Origin: Calothrix anomala FACHB-343
Lineage (GTDB): Bacteria > Cyanobacteriota > Cyanobacteriia > Cyanobacteriales > Nostocaceae
DNA length: 64,000 nucleotides
Assembly (NCBI RefSeq): GCF_014696435.1
Contig: NZ_JACJQG010000032.1
Span: 28,470-92,469 of the forward strand
Direction of reading: 5' to 3'
How positions within the stretch are numbered: the stretch's first letter is position 1; each line of letters begins with the position of its first letter. The position numbers and the translations under genes were made by a program. This document shows positions 18,401 through 27,169 of the stretch, piece by piece. Under the pieces are notes generated by a model that worked only from the letters and a program-made list of their open reading frames with translations, was not told the origin of the DNA and made no database searches.

Positions 18401-19134
18401 CCTACAGTATCCACAAATCTACCCATATGATTTTGGGCTGTAAATGCAGTTAAATCCTGGTCTACACCCAATATCTGCACAATGTCCCGTTCGGTCACAA
18501 TCCCTAAGGGAATAACTTTTGCATCAGAATTATCAACAATGACTACCGAATTAACGCCGCGATCGCTCATTAACTCTGACAATTCCGCTAGAGTTGCTGT
18601 AGGCGCTGCTTGGACGACAGATCGATCCATGACATCAGCTGTCGTCAGTAAATTCAAAAGGTCAAAGGGGCGCAACAGTTGACGTAAACTATCGTGGGTG
18701 AGTAGCCCTACCACCTGACCTTGGTGATCTATTAAAGGTAAATGACGAATGGGATAGTGCTGAAATAAACTCAGGGGTACAAAAATGTCAGTAAAATTTG
18801 TGACTTGCAAAGTGCGCACTGGGTAAGACATCACTTCCGCGATCGCTATTTCTGCTAAATTTTGTCCAGAACTGCTGAGGCGTACTAAATCGAATTGCGT
18901 AAAAATGCCTAATAATTTTGTATCTTCTATTACTAGAACACAACTATGTTGAGCTTGTAATAGTAGCGAATTAGATGTAGTATTATTTTCAGTTGTTAAA
19001 TTATTAGTAGTAGTACCTGCATTCATCAACGCGATCGCATCAACCACAGTAGCATCAGGCGCGATCGTCAAAGGATCGCGAATAATCGCCGTTGCCAATT
19101 CAGCTGGAAGCCATAAATTCGCAGGGGTAAACAT
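12424..19134 (-). CDS. Giant hybrid histidine kinase (4 CBS, 2 GAF, 9 PAS, HisKA-HATPase-REC)
   Basis: About 2236 residues from the ATG at 19134; a TTG at 19176 would add 14. Approximate domain order: two CBS pairs (1-290), GAF 1 (~320-480), GAF 2 (~480-650), nine PAS/PAC units (~665-1840), HisKA with the phospho-accepting His in MSHELRTPLNAILG near 1855, HATPase (~1960-2080; N and G boxes visible) and a receiver with Asp in DLIIMDIQMP near 2165. There are no membrane helices, so it is cytoplasmic. Four PAS units are near-copies of one type and two of another, interleaved, showing internal duplication. The CBS pairs could sense adenine nucleotides, which is inference. The gene stands alone, convergent with the nitrogenase-associated gene. 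Confidence 0.93.
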   Translation of the reverse strand: MFTPANLWLPAELATAIIRDPLTIAPDATVVDAIALMNAGTTTNNLTTENNTTSNSLLLQAQHSCVLVIEDTKLLGIFTQFDLVRLSSSGQNLAEIAIAEVMSYPVRTLQVTNFTDIFVPLSLFQHYPIRHLPLIDHQGQVVGLLTHDSLRQLLRPFDLLNLLTTADVMDRSVVQAAPTATLAELSELMSDRGVNSVVIVDNSDAKVIPLGIVTERDIVQILGVDQDLTAFTAQNHMGRFVDTVGVESYLGEVWQLMQQQQINQVIVTRDDGELLGIVTQSLILSVFNPMTISALVERLVQERTAKIQEQVAREQLLTQIANKIRASLNLEEVLDTAVTALRDFLQCDRLLVYQFQPDWSGTIVAESVTGNWQALKAATIHDPCFRQEAAELYRNGKTLAIDNIYNYGYADCYLGLLEQFQVKANLVVPILVADKLWGLLVGHQCADYRHWQPGELTLLHEISVQLAIAIQQATAYQQLQVQNAILERIAKAEALTDILHDLLQAIEMQLDNGVCSIMLHDGNSKLNFGISTQLSDSYMQQINGLPIDEGMGCCGTAAFRQETVITSDIASDPLWQNYRDLALAQGLKACWSVPIIGSNGEILGVFGVYYRENRTPNLCECETVTQAANIASIAIERHLATQSLQQLNQELENRVAERTAALQASEERWQLALRGTNDGIWDWDLKNNKIFYSQRWKQMRGFSDDEISDSPDECLSRIHPDDCDRVMAAVEDHFAGRTEFFETEYRTQCQDGSYMWVLDRGQVLRDESGQVIRMTGSETDITQRKLAEAALKESKRRYLTLAAAAPVAIFRFDAPLNCVYVNDRWSQMTGRSKESALGKGWIEALHPEDREQRLAEWMESYIEMTPGNYTIGQGEGRHLRPDGSINWFYVQVAPEVDANGQVIGYIGTLTDITARKLAEQENQQLKERLEFLLSASPAVIFTCKPEGDYGATFISDNLYNVTGYTPAEFLAESSFWIDRVHPDDLPGLLAHSPLLTSGSHIDEYRFRHQQGHYIWLRSELHVVRNQQGTPIEFIGYFADISDAYRQAAQRKIAEQENQQLKERLQFLITSSPAVIYTCKAEGNYSATFISENIYNITGYSQQEFLAESSFWIDHIHPEDRPWVLAKLPEIFVAGHHTHEYRFLHQQGYYIWIGDELRLVRNQEGRPIEFVGYFADISDRKQAELALAESQRFIQQIADASPNMLYLCDLQTQRNIYVNREITSILGYSPEAVQAIGENMFPILLHPDDFNQLPSRLARLHMAADGEIIELEYRMRHADGNWRWLYSRDAVFSRDAEGQVLQIIGTAQDITDRKLAEQENQQLKERLQFLLAVNPAVIFTCTTEENYGTTFISENSVNVTGYTSAEFLSDSSFWIDRVHPGDVSRLLEGMSQLFEQGYHIHEYRFSHKAGYYIWLRNELRLVCDRYGNPVEIVGYAADISDRKQAELALEDSQRFIQQIADASPNMLYLYDLQSQCNVYVNREITSVLGYTPEAVQAMGANFLQDLLHPEDQERLVTQRESIAMAANGEIIEFEYRMRDANGQWRWLYSWDTIFSRDPEGQVQQIIGTAQDITARKLAEQENLLLKERLQFVLSASPAVIFSCKPDRDYGTTFVSDNIYNVTGYTAAEFLTESSFWINHVHPEDLPQLLAKMPELFAQGQLINEYRFLHQAGHYIWMWNEIRLVRDSQGNPIEIVGYAADITERKRLEASQNRLIALLEASTDYILIADVAGNAIWNNSALKRLRGLDDGEITQYKPSDYHPQQGVELLKQQAIPAAITNGSWLGENILLDAQGQEIPVSQLIIAHKCPQGEVEFFSTIMRDIRIQKEYEQGLERTNAELRRATRLKDEFLANMSHELRTPLNAILGMSESLLDMILGYLNHQQQQAIATIERSGQHLLALINDILELSKIEADKLELQIAKVSVAQLCKTSLDIVKQQAFKKQIHLHLSLAKLEKEIAVDERRIQQVLINLLSNAIKFTPSGGRVCLEVTVQNVGETTEENHWIIFSVSDTGIGIAPSDRAKLFQPFVQIDSSLNRKYEGSGLGLVLVKRITEMHGGYISLQSELGQGSCFSIYLPYSACPIQQLSTLNFTPSANIAPNLEAIAPPQVITAPNTQSPLILLAEDNEANINTISSYLEAKGYRIIMARNGQEAIDLVYSQNPDLIIMDIQMPIVDGLQAIEQIRQNQQLATIPIIALTAMVMLGDREKCLAVGASEYLAKPVKLKQLTALIEQFLAN

Positions 19135-19667
19135 AGGCGAAAACAAAAGGTGAAACGCGCCTGAGACTGTAATCAAAAGTAAAGCAGATAAACAGTTAAC
19201 GCGATGTCAACTATTGTATCTTGTGGTTCTTTGCCTGTTGAGCTTGAATAGTCAAATATCAACAACGTTTAGTGGAAAAAATTTCTATTTACCAATTGCT
19301 TCATGATGGTGATTTCTCCGTAAAACTCGCAAATGCTAAGAATTGCTGACTCTCTTGAGAACAAAGCAAAACAGCATAATCAAGATGCTAATGGAGTTTA
19401 ATATTACTTTTGATTAATGAACTTTCATTAAAATTTTTTACTTTTCAGAGTTTGGCACAAAAATAGTGTATTTTATCGCATAAAAATTTTAATTTATGAT
19501 GAAATCTTCAAGGAAAGATCAGCTAATTTTCTAACTAGTCAAATCAATAGCGCTGAATCTACTAAACTCTGTTGAATAAGACACGAGGTAAGAGGTATAA
19601 AGCAAAAAGTTGAATTAAAAATTTGAAAAAAAATCTCATAAATAGTAGGGGCATGGCAGTGCCCATA

Positions 19668-19920
19668 GGTGTCAAATTAACGCAAAACCCATTTACCGCA
19701 AGGAACTGAAGTTCCTTGCTAATAGCCAAAGTCATCTCAAGATGACTAAATATCCTCAAAATCTTGAGTCTACTTCAGTAGGGGCGGGTTCACAGATATG
19801 CTCCAATAATTTACGACTATCTCGCTTAACCCGCCCCTACTTGGGCTTTGGCCCTGAGAATTCATTCTCAGGCGCGCGACAAAGCTAAGACAGAGGCTAT
19901 TTTTAGCTTAAGTTGACACG
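19668..19920. mobile_element. MITE-B copy 1
   Basis: Ends are GGTGTCAAATTAA and TTAAGTTGACAC, near-perfect terminal inverted repeats. Inside are small palindromes (AAGGAACTGAAGTTCCTT; AGTCATCTCAAGATGACT; CTGAGAATTCATTCTCAG). The same sequence, reverse-complemented, is present at 52079-52287. This copy is longer because it contains an extra palindromic GTAGGGGCGGG / CCCGCCCCTAC insert (~19780-19843). There is no coding capacity. Confidence 0.85.
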
Positions 19921-19975
19921 AATGGCAGGCCCTCTACAATATTATTGATGTACTTATAGACATCTTCATCGCCAC

Positions 19976-19998
19976 AAAAAAACCCGCTCATGCGGGCT
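19976..19998 (-). terminator. Rho-independent terminator of the hgl operon
   Basis: Read on the minus strand, AGCCCGC, a four-base loop and GCGGGTT are followed by a run of T (seven A on the plus strand, 19976-19982). It lies about 40 bases past the hglB stop and is a textbook intrinsic terminator for the leftward hgl transcript. Confidence 0.9.
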
Positions 19999-20036
19999 GT
20001 TTATCAATTACAAAACTCTACAAATGACCTACTAAA

Positions 20037-21539
20037 TTAGGCAACATTCAAAAAACCAGTCTGAATCAAATACGCAGTATAAGTCATAAACATTTCCCCA
20101 GTAATTGGCGGACAAGAAATAGAACTACCCTCAAGCGCTTTTAAAGTCTCCTCACAGCTAATGAAGGGTCGCTTTGATTGCAAATACAAATCGGGAATTG
20201 TTAGTTGCTCATCAGACCAACGTTCTAACAAAAACGGACGCAGTGTATATAAAGGATTATCCACAGAAGAGACATTATTAATTAACTCTTCTTGCCATTG
20301 TTCATAAGGAATCGCCTTTACAGGATAACCAAATGATTGTACCCATTTAATTAAAGTACTCAATGGCGCTGGTTGAGGATGTTGTAAATGAAAAGCTTTA
20401 CCAATAGATGAAGGCTGCATTGATAAATAAACAATCGCCTTGCTGACATAATCTACAGGAGACATATCCATCATATATTCTACATCTGGGAAATATCCCA
20501 TTTGCAGACAACCTTTGACCATCAAATTGATAAAGTCATGGGTATTACAAATACCTGTTTGGCTATCGCCAGAAATTAACGGCGGTCTGTGAATAGTAAC
20601 AGGTAAACCTCTGTCGCGGGCGATTTTTACTAACTTCTCAGCTACCCATTTTGTTTGTGAATAACCTAAGAAAATTCCTTCCCAATGATTAAAATCATCT
20701 TGCTCTTTCACTACCTTACCAGCATAAGCAGGTGATTCAAACACCGCTACGCTAGAAACATAATGTACAGGCTTGAGTTTAACTTGGCTAGCTAATCTCA
20801 AAACTTCTTGAGTACCTAACACATTGGCTGCTTTTAATGGCGCGTATGGATAAACATAATTCAACAAAGCACCACTATGATAAATAGTATCGATGTTAGC
20901 GGCTAAAATTTGAAACTGTTCTGCGCCCATACCCAACAAAGGTAGAGCTAAATCGCCAACAACCGGGACAATTCTCGATTTATATTTTTCATCCCAAATT
21001 GCATAAGCTTGGAGATTTTTTTCTAACTTGCTCTTACCTTCTTGAGGATTAGCAGCCCGTACTAAGCAGTAAATATCTGCATTAGTTTGTTCTAACAATT
21101 CCTTGATAATAAATGCGCCTAAATAGCCAGTACCACCAGTTAAAAAGACATGTTTTGGTTCAGTAATAGAAACTGGCGGTAAAGCATCAGGACGAATTGT
21201 CGGGTCGAGAACCGCCTCAGCATTTAAATCTAAAGCTGGGGGAGTATTTACAGCCGCAGTAGTATCTTGAATAACGGCATCTTGGGGTAAATCTTCAGCT
21301 AATCTTTGAGAAAGCGCCGCAATATTGGGATAATGCCATAATAGTAAAGGCGAAGGTTGGAAACCCAGCATTTTCTCTAACTTACTAACGAGAATCATTG
21401 CTTGGGCTGAATCCAAACCGTAATTTTCTAAATGTTCGTTAACATCTATCTCGTCAGTTTCTACCCCTAGTAACTCAGCCAAATTAGAAACCAGCCATGC
21501 TTGAATATCTGCTGCACTATAAGCGTTTTTAAGATTCAT
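20037..21539 (-). CDS. hglB: HglB: ACP plus thioester reductase
   Basis: A 500-residue protein, near the ~506 of HglB/HetM. Residues ~10-85 form a carrier domain with the phosphopantetheine serine at ~44 (YGLDSAQ). Residues ~130-495 form an extended SDR thioester-reductase with the NAD(P) motif [10 protein letters not shown] near 135 and the catalytic YSQTK near 291. It should release the finished HGL acyl chain reductively as aldehyde or alcohol. Its ATG lies two bases after the hglA stop, with a GGAGATG ribosome site inside the end of hglA, so the two are coupled. Last gene of the hgl operon, followed by the terminator. Needs HetI for carrier loading. Confidence 0.93.
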   Translation of the reverse strand: MNLKNAYSAADIQAWLVSNLAELLGVETDEIDVNEHLENYGLDSAQAMILVSKLEKMLGFQPSPLLLWHYPNIAALSQRLAEDLPQDAVIQDTTAAVNTPPALDLNAEAVLDPTIRPDALPPVSITEPKHVFLTGGTGYLGAFIIKELLEQTNADIYCLVRAANPQEGKSKLEKNLQAYAIWDEKYKSRIVPVVGDLALPLLGMGAEQFQILAANIDTIYHSGALLNYVYPYAPLKAANVLGTQEVLRLASQVKLKPVHYVSSVAVFESPAYAGKVVKEQDDFNHWEGIFLGYSQTKWVAEKLVKIARDRGLPVTIHRPPLISGDSQTGICNTHDFINLMVKGCLQMGYFPDVEYMMDMSPVDYVSKAIVYLSMQPSSIGKAFHLQHPQPAPLSTLIKWVQSFGYPVKAIPYEQWQEELINNVSSVDNPLYTLRPFLLERWSDEQLTIPDLYLQSKRPFISCEETLKALEGSSISCPPITGEMFMTYTAYLIQTGFLNVA

Positions 21540-21541
21540 TT

Positions 21542-23212
21542 TTACATCTCCACTGTAGAACTAGCTGGGCGATACTGACTGTAGTAATCGGGAATTTGTA
21601 AGCCTTGTAATTTCAAACTTTGTATGCGATATAAAAATGCTGCTCCGATCATAATATGGTTAGCAACATCAACAACTTTGCGGTTTTGAGGTTCAGCTAA
21701 ATATGTACCGCGCACCCAGTCGTTGAAGCTACCCATCGCCGGGCCGCACCAAATTTGATAATCAACTTCCCGTCCTTTTTCACCAGAATTAGACCAACGA
21801 GAAGATAATCCTAAATACCAGCGAAAAATTAACGCCATTTTCAATTTAGGATTATTTACCGCCTTACCAAGTTTCTCTGGATTTCTTTGGGATAAATAAG
21901 CTGCTGTTCCTTCCCAAACTTCGGCAATGGTTTTGCGGAAAACTTGCTTTTCTAATTTCTCTTTTTCCGCTTGAGGGATTTCTTCAATTGAGTCATAAGC
22001 ACGATATAACTCATACAATTTTTGTGCCCGCATGGGGAACATTGTGCCGCGTTTGAGAACTTGTAATTTAACTCCCATTTCAAACATATCAGCAGCCGGA
22101 GCCATCATGACATCAGCCATTTCTGCTTGCGCGAGTAATTTTTTGGTATGTTCGCAAGCACCAGATTCCACACAAGATTGATTAATGGAACCTGTAACTA
22201 CATAAGCAGCACCCATCATAAAAGCTGCTAAGGCTGATTGTGGTGTAGCAATTCCCCCGGCTACCCCGATACGAATTGGTTGGGGGTAATGATATTGTTC
22301 TTGAATTTCATCTCTCAACGCCATGATGGAAGGTAAGAGACATACCAGAGGACGATTATCTGTATGTCCGCCAGAATCAGCTTCGACGGTAATATCATCA
22401 GCCATTGGAACTTGTGCCGCTAGGGTGGCTTGTAATTCAGTAATTAAGCCTTGTTCCACAAGTTCTTTGAGGATTCTTGGTGGTGGTGGTTGGAGGAATT
22501 TGCTGGCTACTTCTCGGCGAGAAATTTTGGCGATGACTTTATTTTTGATTTCAATTTGATTAGCATCATTTAAACTTAATCCCGCAACTCGGTAATAAAC
22601 AATGTTGGGTGTTAAGTCTAAAAATGCTGAGGCTTCAACTACTGTGACGCCATATTTAAGAAATAAATCCACAGCCCGACGTTCAATCATGGGTTCGTTG
22701 GGGCTGTGAATTAAATTAAAGGCATAGGGGCCTTGAGGTAGGGCTTGTTGGATTTTGTTGATGGCGGCTTCTAATCTATCTGGACTTAAGCCACCAGCAC
22801 CAAAGGAACTTAAAATTTTATCTTTTCCGAGGGCGATTACCATTTCCTCGGAAGCAATACCGCCAGCCATTGCACCAGTTGCATAGGCATATTTCACTCC
22901 ATAAAAGGAGAGAAAAGAGGGGTCGCCTAATTGGTGAATTTTAATGGGGGGAATTGATGCTAAGAGTTCTACTGGTGCGGTGACGGTGCTATCAACTGGG
23001 CATAAGTAGCCAACATTGGTAACGCCAATTCTGCCGGCGGCGTTGACTATATAACAGGGTTGTTCTAAGGTGAGGAATTTTTCTACTATGCCTTGTTGAT
23101 CGAATGATATGCAATCTAGGGAACCTTTCCAGATGAGATTTTGTCCATAGGAATAGCAGGTAAATCCTAGTCCGTTTTCGTGTTGGCTTAGTGGGGTATC
23201 GACAGTGGTCAC
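21542..23212 (-). CDS. hglA: PfaD-type enoyl reductase (HglA)
   Basis: A 556-residue FMN-dependent, nitronate monooxygenase-fold protein of the PfaD family, the trans-acting enoyl reductase of polyunsaturated-fatty-acid and HGL synthases. The TIM-barrel flavin region is visible ([27 protein letters not shown] near 325 and VVTGSINQ near 345). It reduces the 2,3-double bond after dehydration. The apparent start is GTG at 23212; no ATG lies close by. It is between hglC and hglB and overlaps the hglB translation signals. The symbol hglA is assigned by position and family, not by direct comparison. Confidence 0.85.
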   Translation of the reverse strand: MTTVDTPLSQHENGLGFTCYSYGQNLIWKGSLDCISFDQQGIVEKFLTLEQPCYIVNAAGRIGVTNVGYLCPVDSTVTAPVELLASIPPIKIHQLGDPSFLSFYGVKYAYATGAMAGGIASEEMVIALGKDKILSSFGAGGLSPDRLEAAINKIQQALPQGPYAFNLIHSPNEPMIERRAVDLFLKYGVTVVEASAFLDLTPNIVYYRVAGLSLNDANQIEIKNKVIAKISRREVASKFLQPPPPRILKELVEQGLITELQATLAAQVPMADDITVEADSGGHTDNRPLVCLLPSIMALRDEIQEQYHYPQPIRIGVAGGIATPQSALAAFMMGAAYVVTGSINQSCVESGACEHTKKLLAQAEMADVMMAPAADMFEMGVKLQVLKRGTMFPMRAQKLYELYRAYDSIEEIPQAEKEKLEKQVFRKTIAEVWEGTAAYLSQRNPEKLGKAVNNPKLKMALIFRWYLGLSSRWSNSGEKGREVDYQIWCGPAMGSFNDWVRGTYLAEPQNRKVVDVANHIMIGAAFLYRIQSLKLQGLQIPDYYSQYRPASSTVEM

Positions 23213-23305
23213 GCTAGTTATCCCTCGATTATCAGTAATGCTTTATAAAGGGTGAAGGGGTGCGTTCGTTAAGTGTTGGCTTTGGTGTGAGGATTATGTT
23301 TTAAT

Positions 23306-23340
23306 GAACCGCCAAGACGCCAAGAACGCCAAGAGAAGAG
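23306..23340. repeat. AACCGCCAAGACGCCAAG repeat in hglC-hglA gap
   Basis: A short GAACCGCCAAGACGCCAAGAACGCC stretch in the 216-base gap between hglC and hglA. Related sequence occurs in each of the other three larger spacers of the hgl operon (26950, 28715-28800 and 30823-31010). Confidence 0.75.
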
Positions 23341-23428
23341 AGAAGATAGGGTGAAAACTTGGTATTTGTTTTTAGAGGACAGAGATTTTAAGGTTTCTAT
23401 TACGTCTGCCCTCTGCTTTTATACTTTT

Positions 23429-26400
23429 TTACGCTTCTTCATTGAGTAAGTTTTGGGCGCAAGCTAGTTGTAATTGGATAATTTCACTCATTTGCTTGCT
23501 AAAATCTTGTCGGGATTTTAAGAAGGCTGTATGTGCTTTGGTGACGTTGGCGTTGTTAGCATTGAGCTTTTGATATTGAGTCTTATTTAAATCGGACATA
23601 CGGATACTTTGACCAAATTTGCGAGTTATATGTTGTGGGGAAAAGCTGGGCTGAGTTGTTTTTGTCGCAGTGGTAGTTATCTCAGAGGATTTTAATTCTT
23701 CTGTGGAGATTAAACCGTGTTCCTTGATATTTTTCTCTGCGCTTGTGTCTGGCTGAAGGGTTGGCGGTAAAATATCATGGCTGGGTTGATTTGTGGTAGC
23801 AATTACCACGGGCTTGTTAAGTGAATTGATGATTGGATTTGTTTTGAGATAATCAACTGTGACAGTGTTGGTATCTTTTTCGTTTGCTGGGTTTTGGAAA
23901 AGTTGGCGATTTTCTGGACTCAATATTGAGTCAGTAATTGATTTACCACCTACGGTAATATTTCTGTGAGTTAATTTGCTTTTGTTTGCTGTTTCTGGGG
24001 GAAGTTCGTAAAGAGTAGAAATATCTACTTCAACTTGATGGCTGAGTAATTTGGCTAATGCTTTAACTATAGAAGTATGATCATCCATACCTCTGCGGTT
24101 GAGGGAGACGGTGATGTGTTCTTTTCCTTGCAGAGTTTTACTTATCCAGCGCGAACAGATACCGCCAGCACCAGCTTCGACAAAGATTTTGACACCATCT
24201 GCATACACGCGGTTAACTAGGCGGGGAAAATCTAGTTCTTGGCTGAGTCCGGTGGCGATACTGTGGGCGACTACTTCACTATTGAGTGAAATTGGTTTAT
24301 ACCCAGCTGCAGAATAGAAGGTAATACCGGGTAGTTCCTGAGTTGGCAAAGTGTTTAATTTGACTAACTCTGCATACTCGGAACGCATGGTTTCACAGTG
24401 GATTACATGGTCGAAGGGTGCAGGAAAAGCGTTGCAACCAAGGACTTTGATTACTCTTTGACAAGCTGCTGGTTCGCCGGCAATTAATACTTCTTCTGGT
24501 GTATTAATTTGCGTTAAATATACCCGATTCTCATTTTTCAGACATTCTCTGACTTTTTCTGGGGTAGTCATGAGTACATAGTTAGCCCAGAAGTTATTGT
24601 GTGAGGTGTCGGAGGCTGGTGGTAATCCCCAATATTCGCGTACAGCGTTTTTTGGCCCAGATAATCTATCGCCAAATAAGGCTGATGAGTTAAAGCTGTT
24701 ACTACCAGCAAAGAAATCACTCCAAACTCCTTGGGCTACCATCATGCTGGTTTCGCCTAAACTATAGCCAAACACATATTTGGGTTTGACTTGAAAGCGA
24801 TCGCGAATCACGGTAGTAATTAGTCTAGTAAAGAACATCTCTGCTTCAAACATTGCTAGGGAATCATCTAGCAATTTCTTCTCTAGGGTTTCTAGTTCTC
24901 TGGTAGACAATTTATGCAAGCTTCTGGGAAATACGAGTTTCTCTACATCCGAGACTCGTTTATAGAGACTCTTAACGAAAGGTTCCGCTTGCAGGTCGGG
25001 GAATAGGCGGAAGAGAGTCCGACCAATACCTACATAGGAATTTACCGCCGCCGGATAGACATAAGCTACCTCACCCTCTTTACCCAAAGGTTTAGAGGTG
25101 AAATAACTACCTATAGGTGTTTGCCAATCACTACCTTTTTCAAAGGCTGTATTTACGCCTTTTTGCGCTGAGGCGATTTCTTTGAGTAATTCTTTCTTGT
25201 TGCGTCCGGTAATAGATAAGGTGTATTTCGCTGTCGGATTCTGTTGGAATTTGACGAAATTCTGACTTGCAGCGTTAGTTAAAGACTCAGCCTTATCAAT
25301 GTCTTGTTGGAGATTATTTAACAAATTTAGCAAAGCCGAACAATCATCAGCCGCTACAGGGAATAGGTAAAAAGGCTGTTGTTGGAGATATTTATTGCTG
25401 AGATTGATTTGGTCTGGTTCATCAGACAAGATGACATGGGCGCAAGTCCCATCACAACCGATACCATTAATCGCCGCGATTCTATGGGTACTATCTTTAT
25501 GGAGGAACCAAGGTCTAGATTCTGTGGCGACAAAAAAAGGACTACCTTGCCAAACGTGGGGCGTTTTCACACCAGACCAGTTAGGAGTTGCGGGAATGTA
25601 GTTGTGATAGAGACATAAAGCGGTCTTAATTAAACTGGCGATTCCCGATGCTACATAAGTGTGTCCGATATTGGCTTTCACACTACCAATGGCACAATGT
25701 AACCCATCACCTACAGGGGGATAGGCTTGCAGCATCCCAGCGATTTCTGCTGCATCCTCTTGGGGAAAACCACTAGCAACTACTTCCACATAGTTAACTG
25801 CTGTGGGTTGAATATCCGCCATTTGAAAAGCGTTTTGACAGACTTGGTTGATTGTATCGGCATCTATAGATGTGGAAGAGGCCTGACCGATACTGATAGC
25901 ATCAACTACGGCATAAATGCGATCGCCATTTTGTTTCGCTGTATCATAACGTTTGAGAACAACTGCACCTGCACCCTCGCCTACTGTCCAACCATTAGCG
26001 TTTTGGTCGTAGCTTAAGGTATTCGCGCCAGTATTTACCGTTCCCCATTGGCTACGCAGCAAGACATTTTCTATCCCGCCAGCCAAATCCACAGCACCAA
26101 CCACAACAGCGTCTACTTCCTCGGTGAGGAGTAGCATTTGCGCTACTTCTAAAGCTTTGAAAGCAGAGGTTTCTACCGCCGTCATCGTGAAGGATGGGCC
26201 GGTAAAATTCCACAGCGAAGAAATCCGACTCGCCATGATGTTAGCGATGTAACTAAGGTATTCGCCAATCTCTACTTGATGGTGAACGCTATCTTTAACT
26301 ATTGTTTCTAATTGAGTAATTTTATCGGTTGGTAAAGCAATTTCTGCCGCATTCAAACCATCTTTAATTTGCCAGGATAAATTCCAGCGTTGTTGCAATT

Positions 26401-26800
26401 GATGCACAGATAATTCTGCCTCAGCCGCAATAACAACTGCAACATTTGCCCCTTCTTGAATTCCTGCATCTTTTAACGCCCCATCTGCCACTGTTAACAG
26501 TAACAGTTGTTGAGGATTGAGTTGTTCTACTTCATTTGGGGGAATTTTGTAAGCTAAAGTATCGAGGGTAAATTCTTTGATGTATGCGCCTATTGGTGCT
26601 TTACCATCGGGTAAGCCGTATTCTTGGAGTAAGTCGGCTTTCTCGTCTATGCCATACCATCGCTGGGATGGGAGGGGGATAAAATGCTGTTTGCCGTCAT
26701 AAATAGTACGTTCAAAAGCATCTAAATTTTGACATTCACCAAAAAAGGCGTCCATGCCCACAATGGCAATTTTGCTTGACTGTATTTCTTGTTCAAACAT
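23429..26800 (-). CDS. hglC: HglC: chain-length-factor KS plus acyltransferase
   Basis: A 1123-residue protein. Residues ~10-455 are a ketosynthase fold in which the active-site Cys is replaced by Glu (TAVETSAF near 207, where active KS has DAACSS). The first catalytic His region has become VEVVASGFP, although the last His (NIGHTYVASG) remains, so it is a chain-length-factor-type partner and not a condensing enzyme. Residues ~575-900 are an acyltransferase with a GYSLGE nucleophile motif near 682. The last ~220 residues are a linker ending in a helical HTAFLKSRQDF segment. It probably pairs with the 449-residue KS encoded just upstream. The hglC symbol rests on this architecture and position. 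Confidence 0.85.
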   Translation of the reverse strand: MFEQEIQSSKIAIVGMDAFFGECQNLDAFERTIYDGKQHFIPLPSQRWYGIDEKADLLQEYGLPDGKAPIGAYIKEFTLDTLAYKIPPNEVEQLNPQQLLLLTVADGALKDAGIQEGANVAVVIAAEAELSVHQLQQRWNLSWQIKDGLNAAEIALPTDKITQLETIVKDSVHHQVEIGEYLSYIANIMASRISSLWNFTGPSFTMTAVETSAFKALEVAQMLLLTEEVDAVVVGAVDLAGGIENVLLRSQWGTVNTGANTLSYDQNANGWTVGEGAGAVVLKRYDTAKQNGDRIYAVVDAISIGQASSTSIDADTINQVCQNAFQMADIQPTAVNYVEVVASGFPQEDAAEIAGMLQAYPPVGDGLHCAIGSVKANIGHTYVASGIASLIKTALCLYHNYIPATPNWSGVKTPHVWQGSPFFVATESRPWFLHKDSTHRIAAINGIGCDGTCAHVILSDEPDQINLSNKYLQQQPFYLFPVAADDCSALLNLLNNLQQDIDKAESLTNAASQNFVKFQQNPTAKYTLSITGRNKKELLKEIASAQKGVNTAFEKGSDWQTPIGSYFTSKPLGKEGEVAYVYPAAVNSYVGIGRTLFRLFPDLQAEPFVKSLYKRVSDVEKLVFPRSLHKLSTRELETLEKKLLDDSLAMFEAEMFFTRLITTVIRDRFQVKPKYVFGYSLGETSMMVAQGVWSDFFAGSNSFNSSALFGDRLSGPKNAVREYWGLPPASDTSHNNFWANYVLMTTPEKVRECLKNENRVYLTQINTPEEVLIAGEPAACQRVIKVLGCNAFPAPFDHVIHCETMRSEYAELVKLNTLPTQELPGITFYSAAGYKPISLNSEVVAHSIATGLSQELDFPRLVNRVYADGVKIFVEAGAGGICSRWISKTLQGKEHITVSLNRRGMDDHTSIVKALAKLLSHQVEVDISTLYELPPETANKSKLTHRNITVGGKSITDSILSPENRQLFQNPANEKDTNTVTVDYLKTNPIINSLNKPVVIATTNQPSHDILPPTLQPDTSAEKNIKEHGLISTEELKSSEITTTATKTTQPSFSPQHITRKFGQSIRMSDLNKTQYQKLNANNANVTKAHTAFLKSRQDFSKQMSEIIQLQLACAQNLLNEEA

Positions 26801-27169
26801 TGTTTATTGAGGGTAAGTAAGGTTTGTTATGTAGATAGGGCAGAGGGCAGAAGGCAGAAGGGAGGATTAGTAATTTTGGTGTGACTAAGTAGGTGGGTAA
26901 TAAGGTTCAGTTAAATGGTAGGCTTTGTGATTAAGTTTCATGATTTGATGAACCACAGAGACGCAGAGGGCGCGGAGAGAAGAGAGAAATTTTTAATTCT
27001 CTTGTGTTAAATTAATTGGAGAATTTTTTACACGGTAAGTTTTGTATTTTCTGTGTAAACTTTGAATCTTTATTACTTAACTTATAGAGAACAATAAACT
27101 TCATATTTCAGAAAAAAATTCCCTATTCCTCCCTTCTGCCCTCTGCCTCCTGCCTTCTGCCTTCTTGTC
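26801..27169. other. hglD-hglC spacer, repeat-containing
   Basis: About 370 bases inside the hgl operon with no gene. It contains the AACCACAGAGACGCAGAGGGCGCGGAG repeat (~26950-26986) and a CTTCTGCCCTCTGCC repeat at its right end (~27127-27165). A matching GGCAGAGGGCAGAAGGCAG lies at ~26838-26860, so the spacer is bounded by inverted copies of that motif. Confidence 0.65.

Larger units (their letters stand above)
19177..20036. other. Spacer with MITE-B and the hgl terminator
   Basis: About 860 bases with no supported gene. It holds AT-rich unique sequence to ~19640 (probably including the kinase promoter), then a 253-bp MITE (19668-19920), then the intrinsic terminator of the hgl operon (19976-19998). 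The short frames in it are low-complexity or cross the repeat. Confidence 0.65.
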
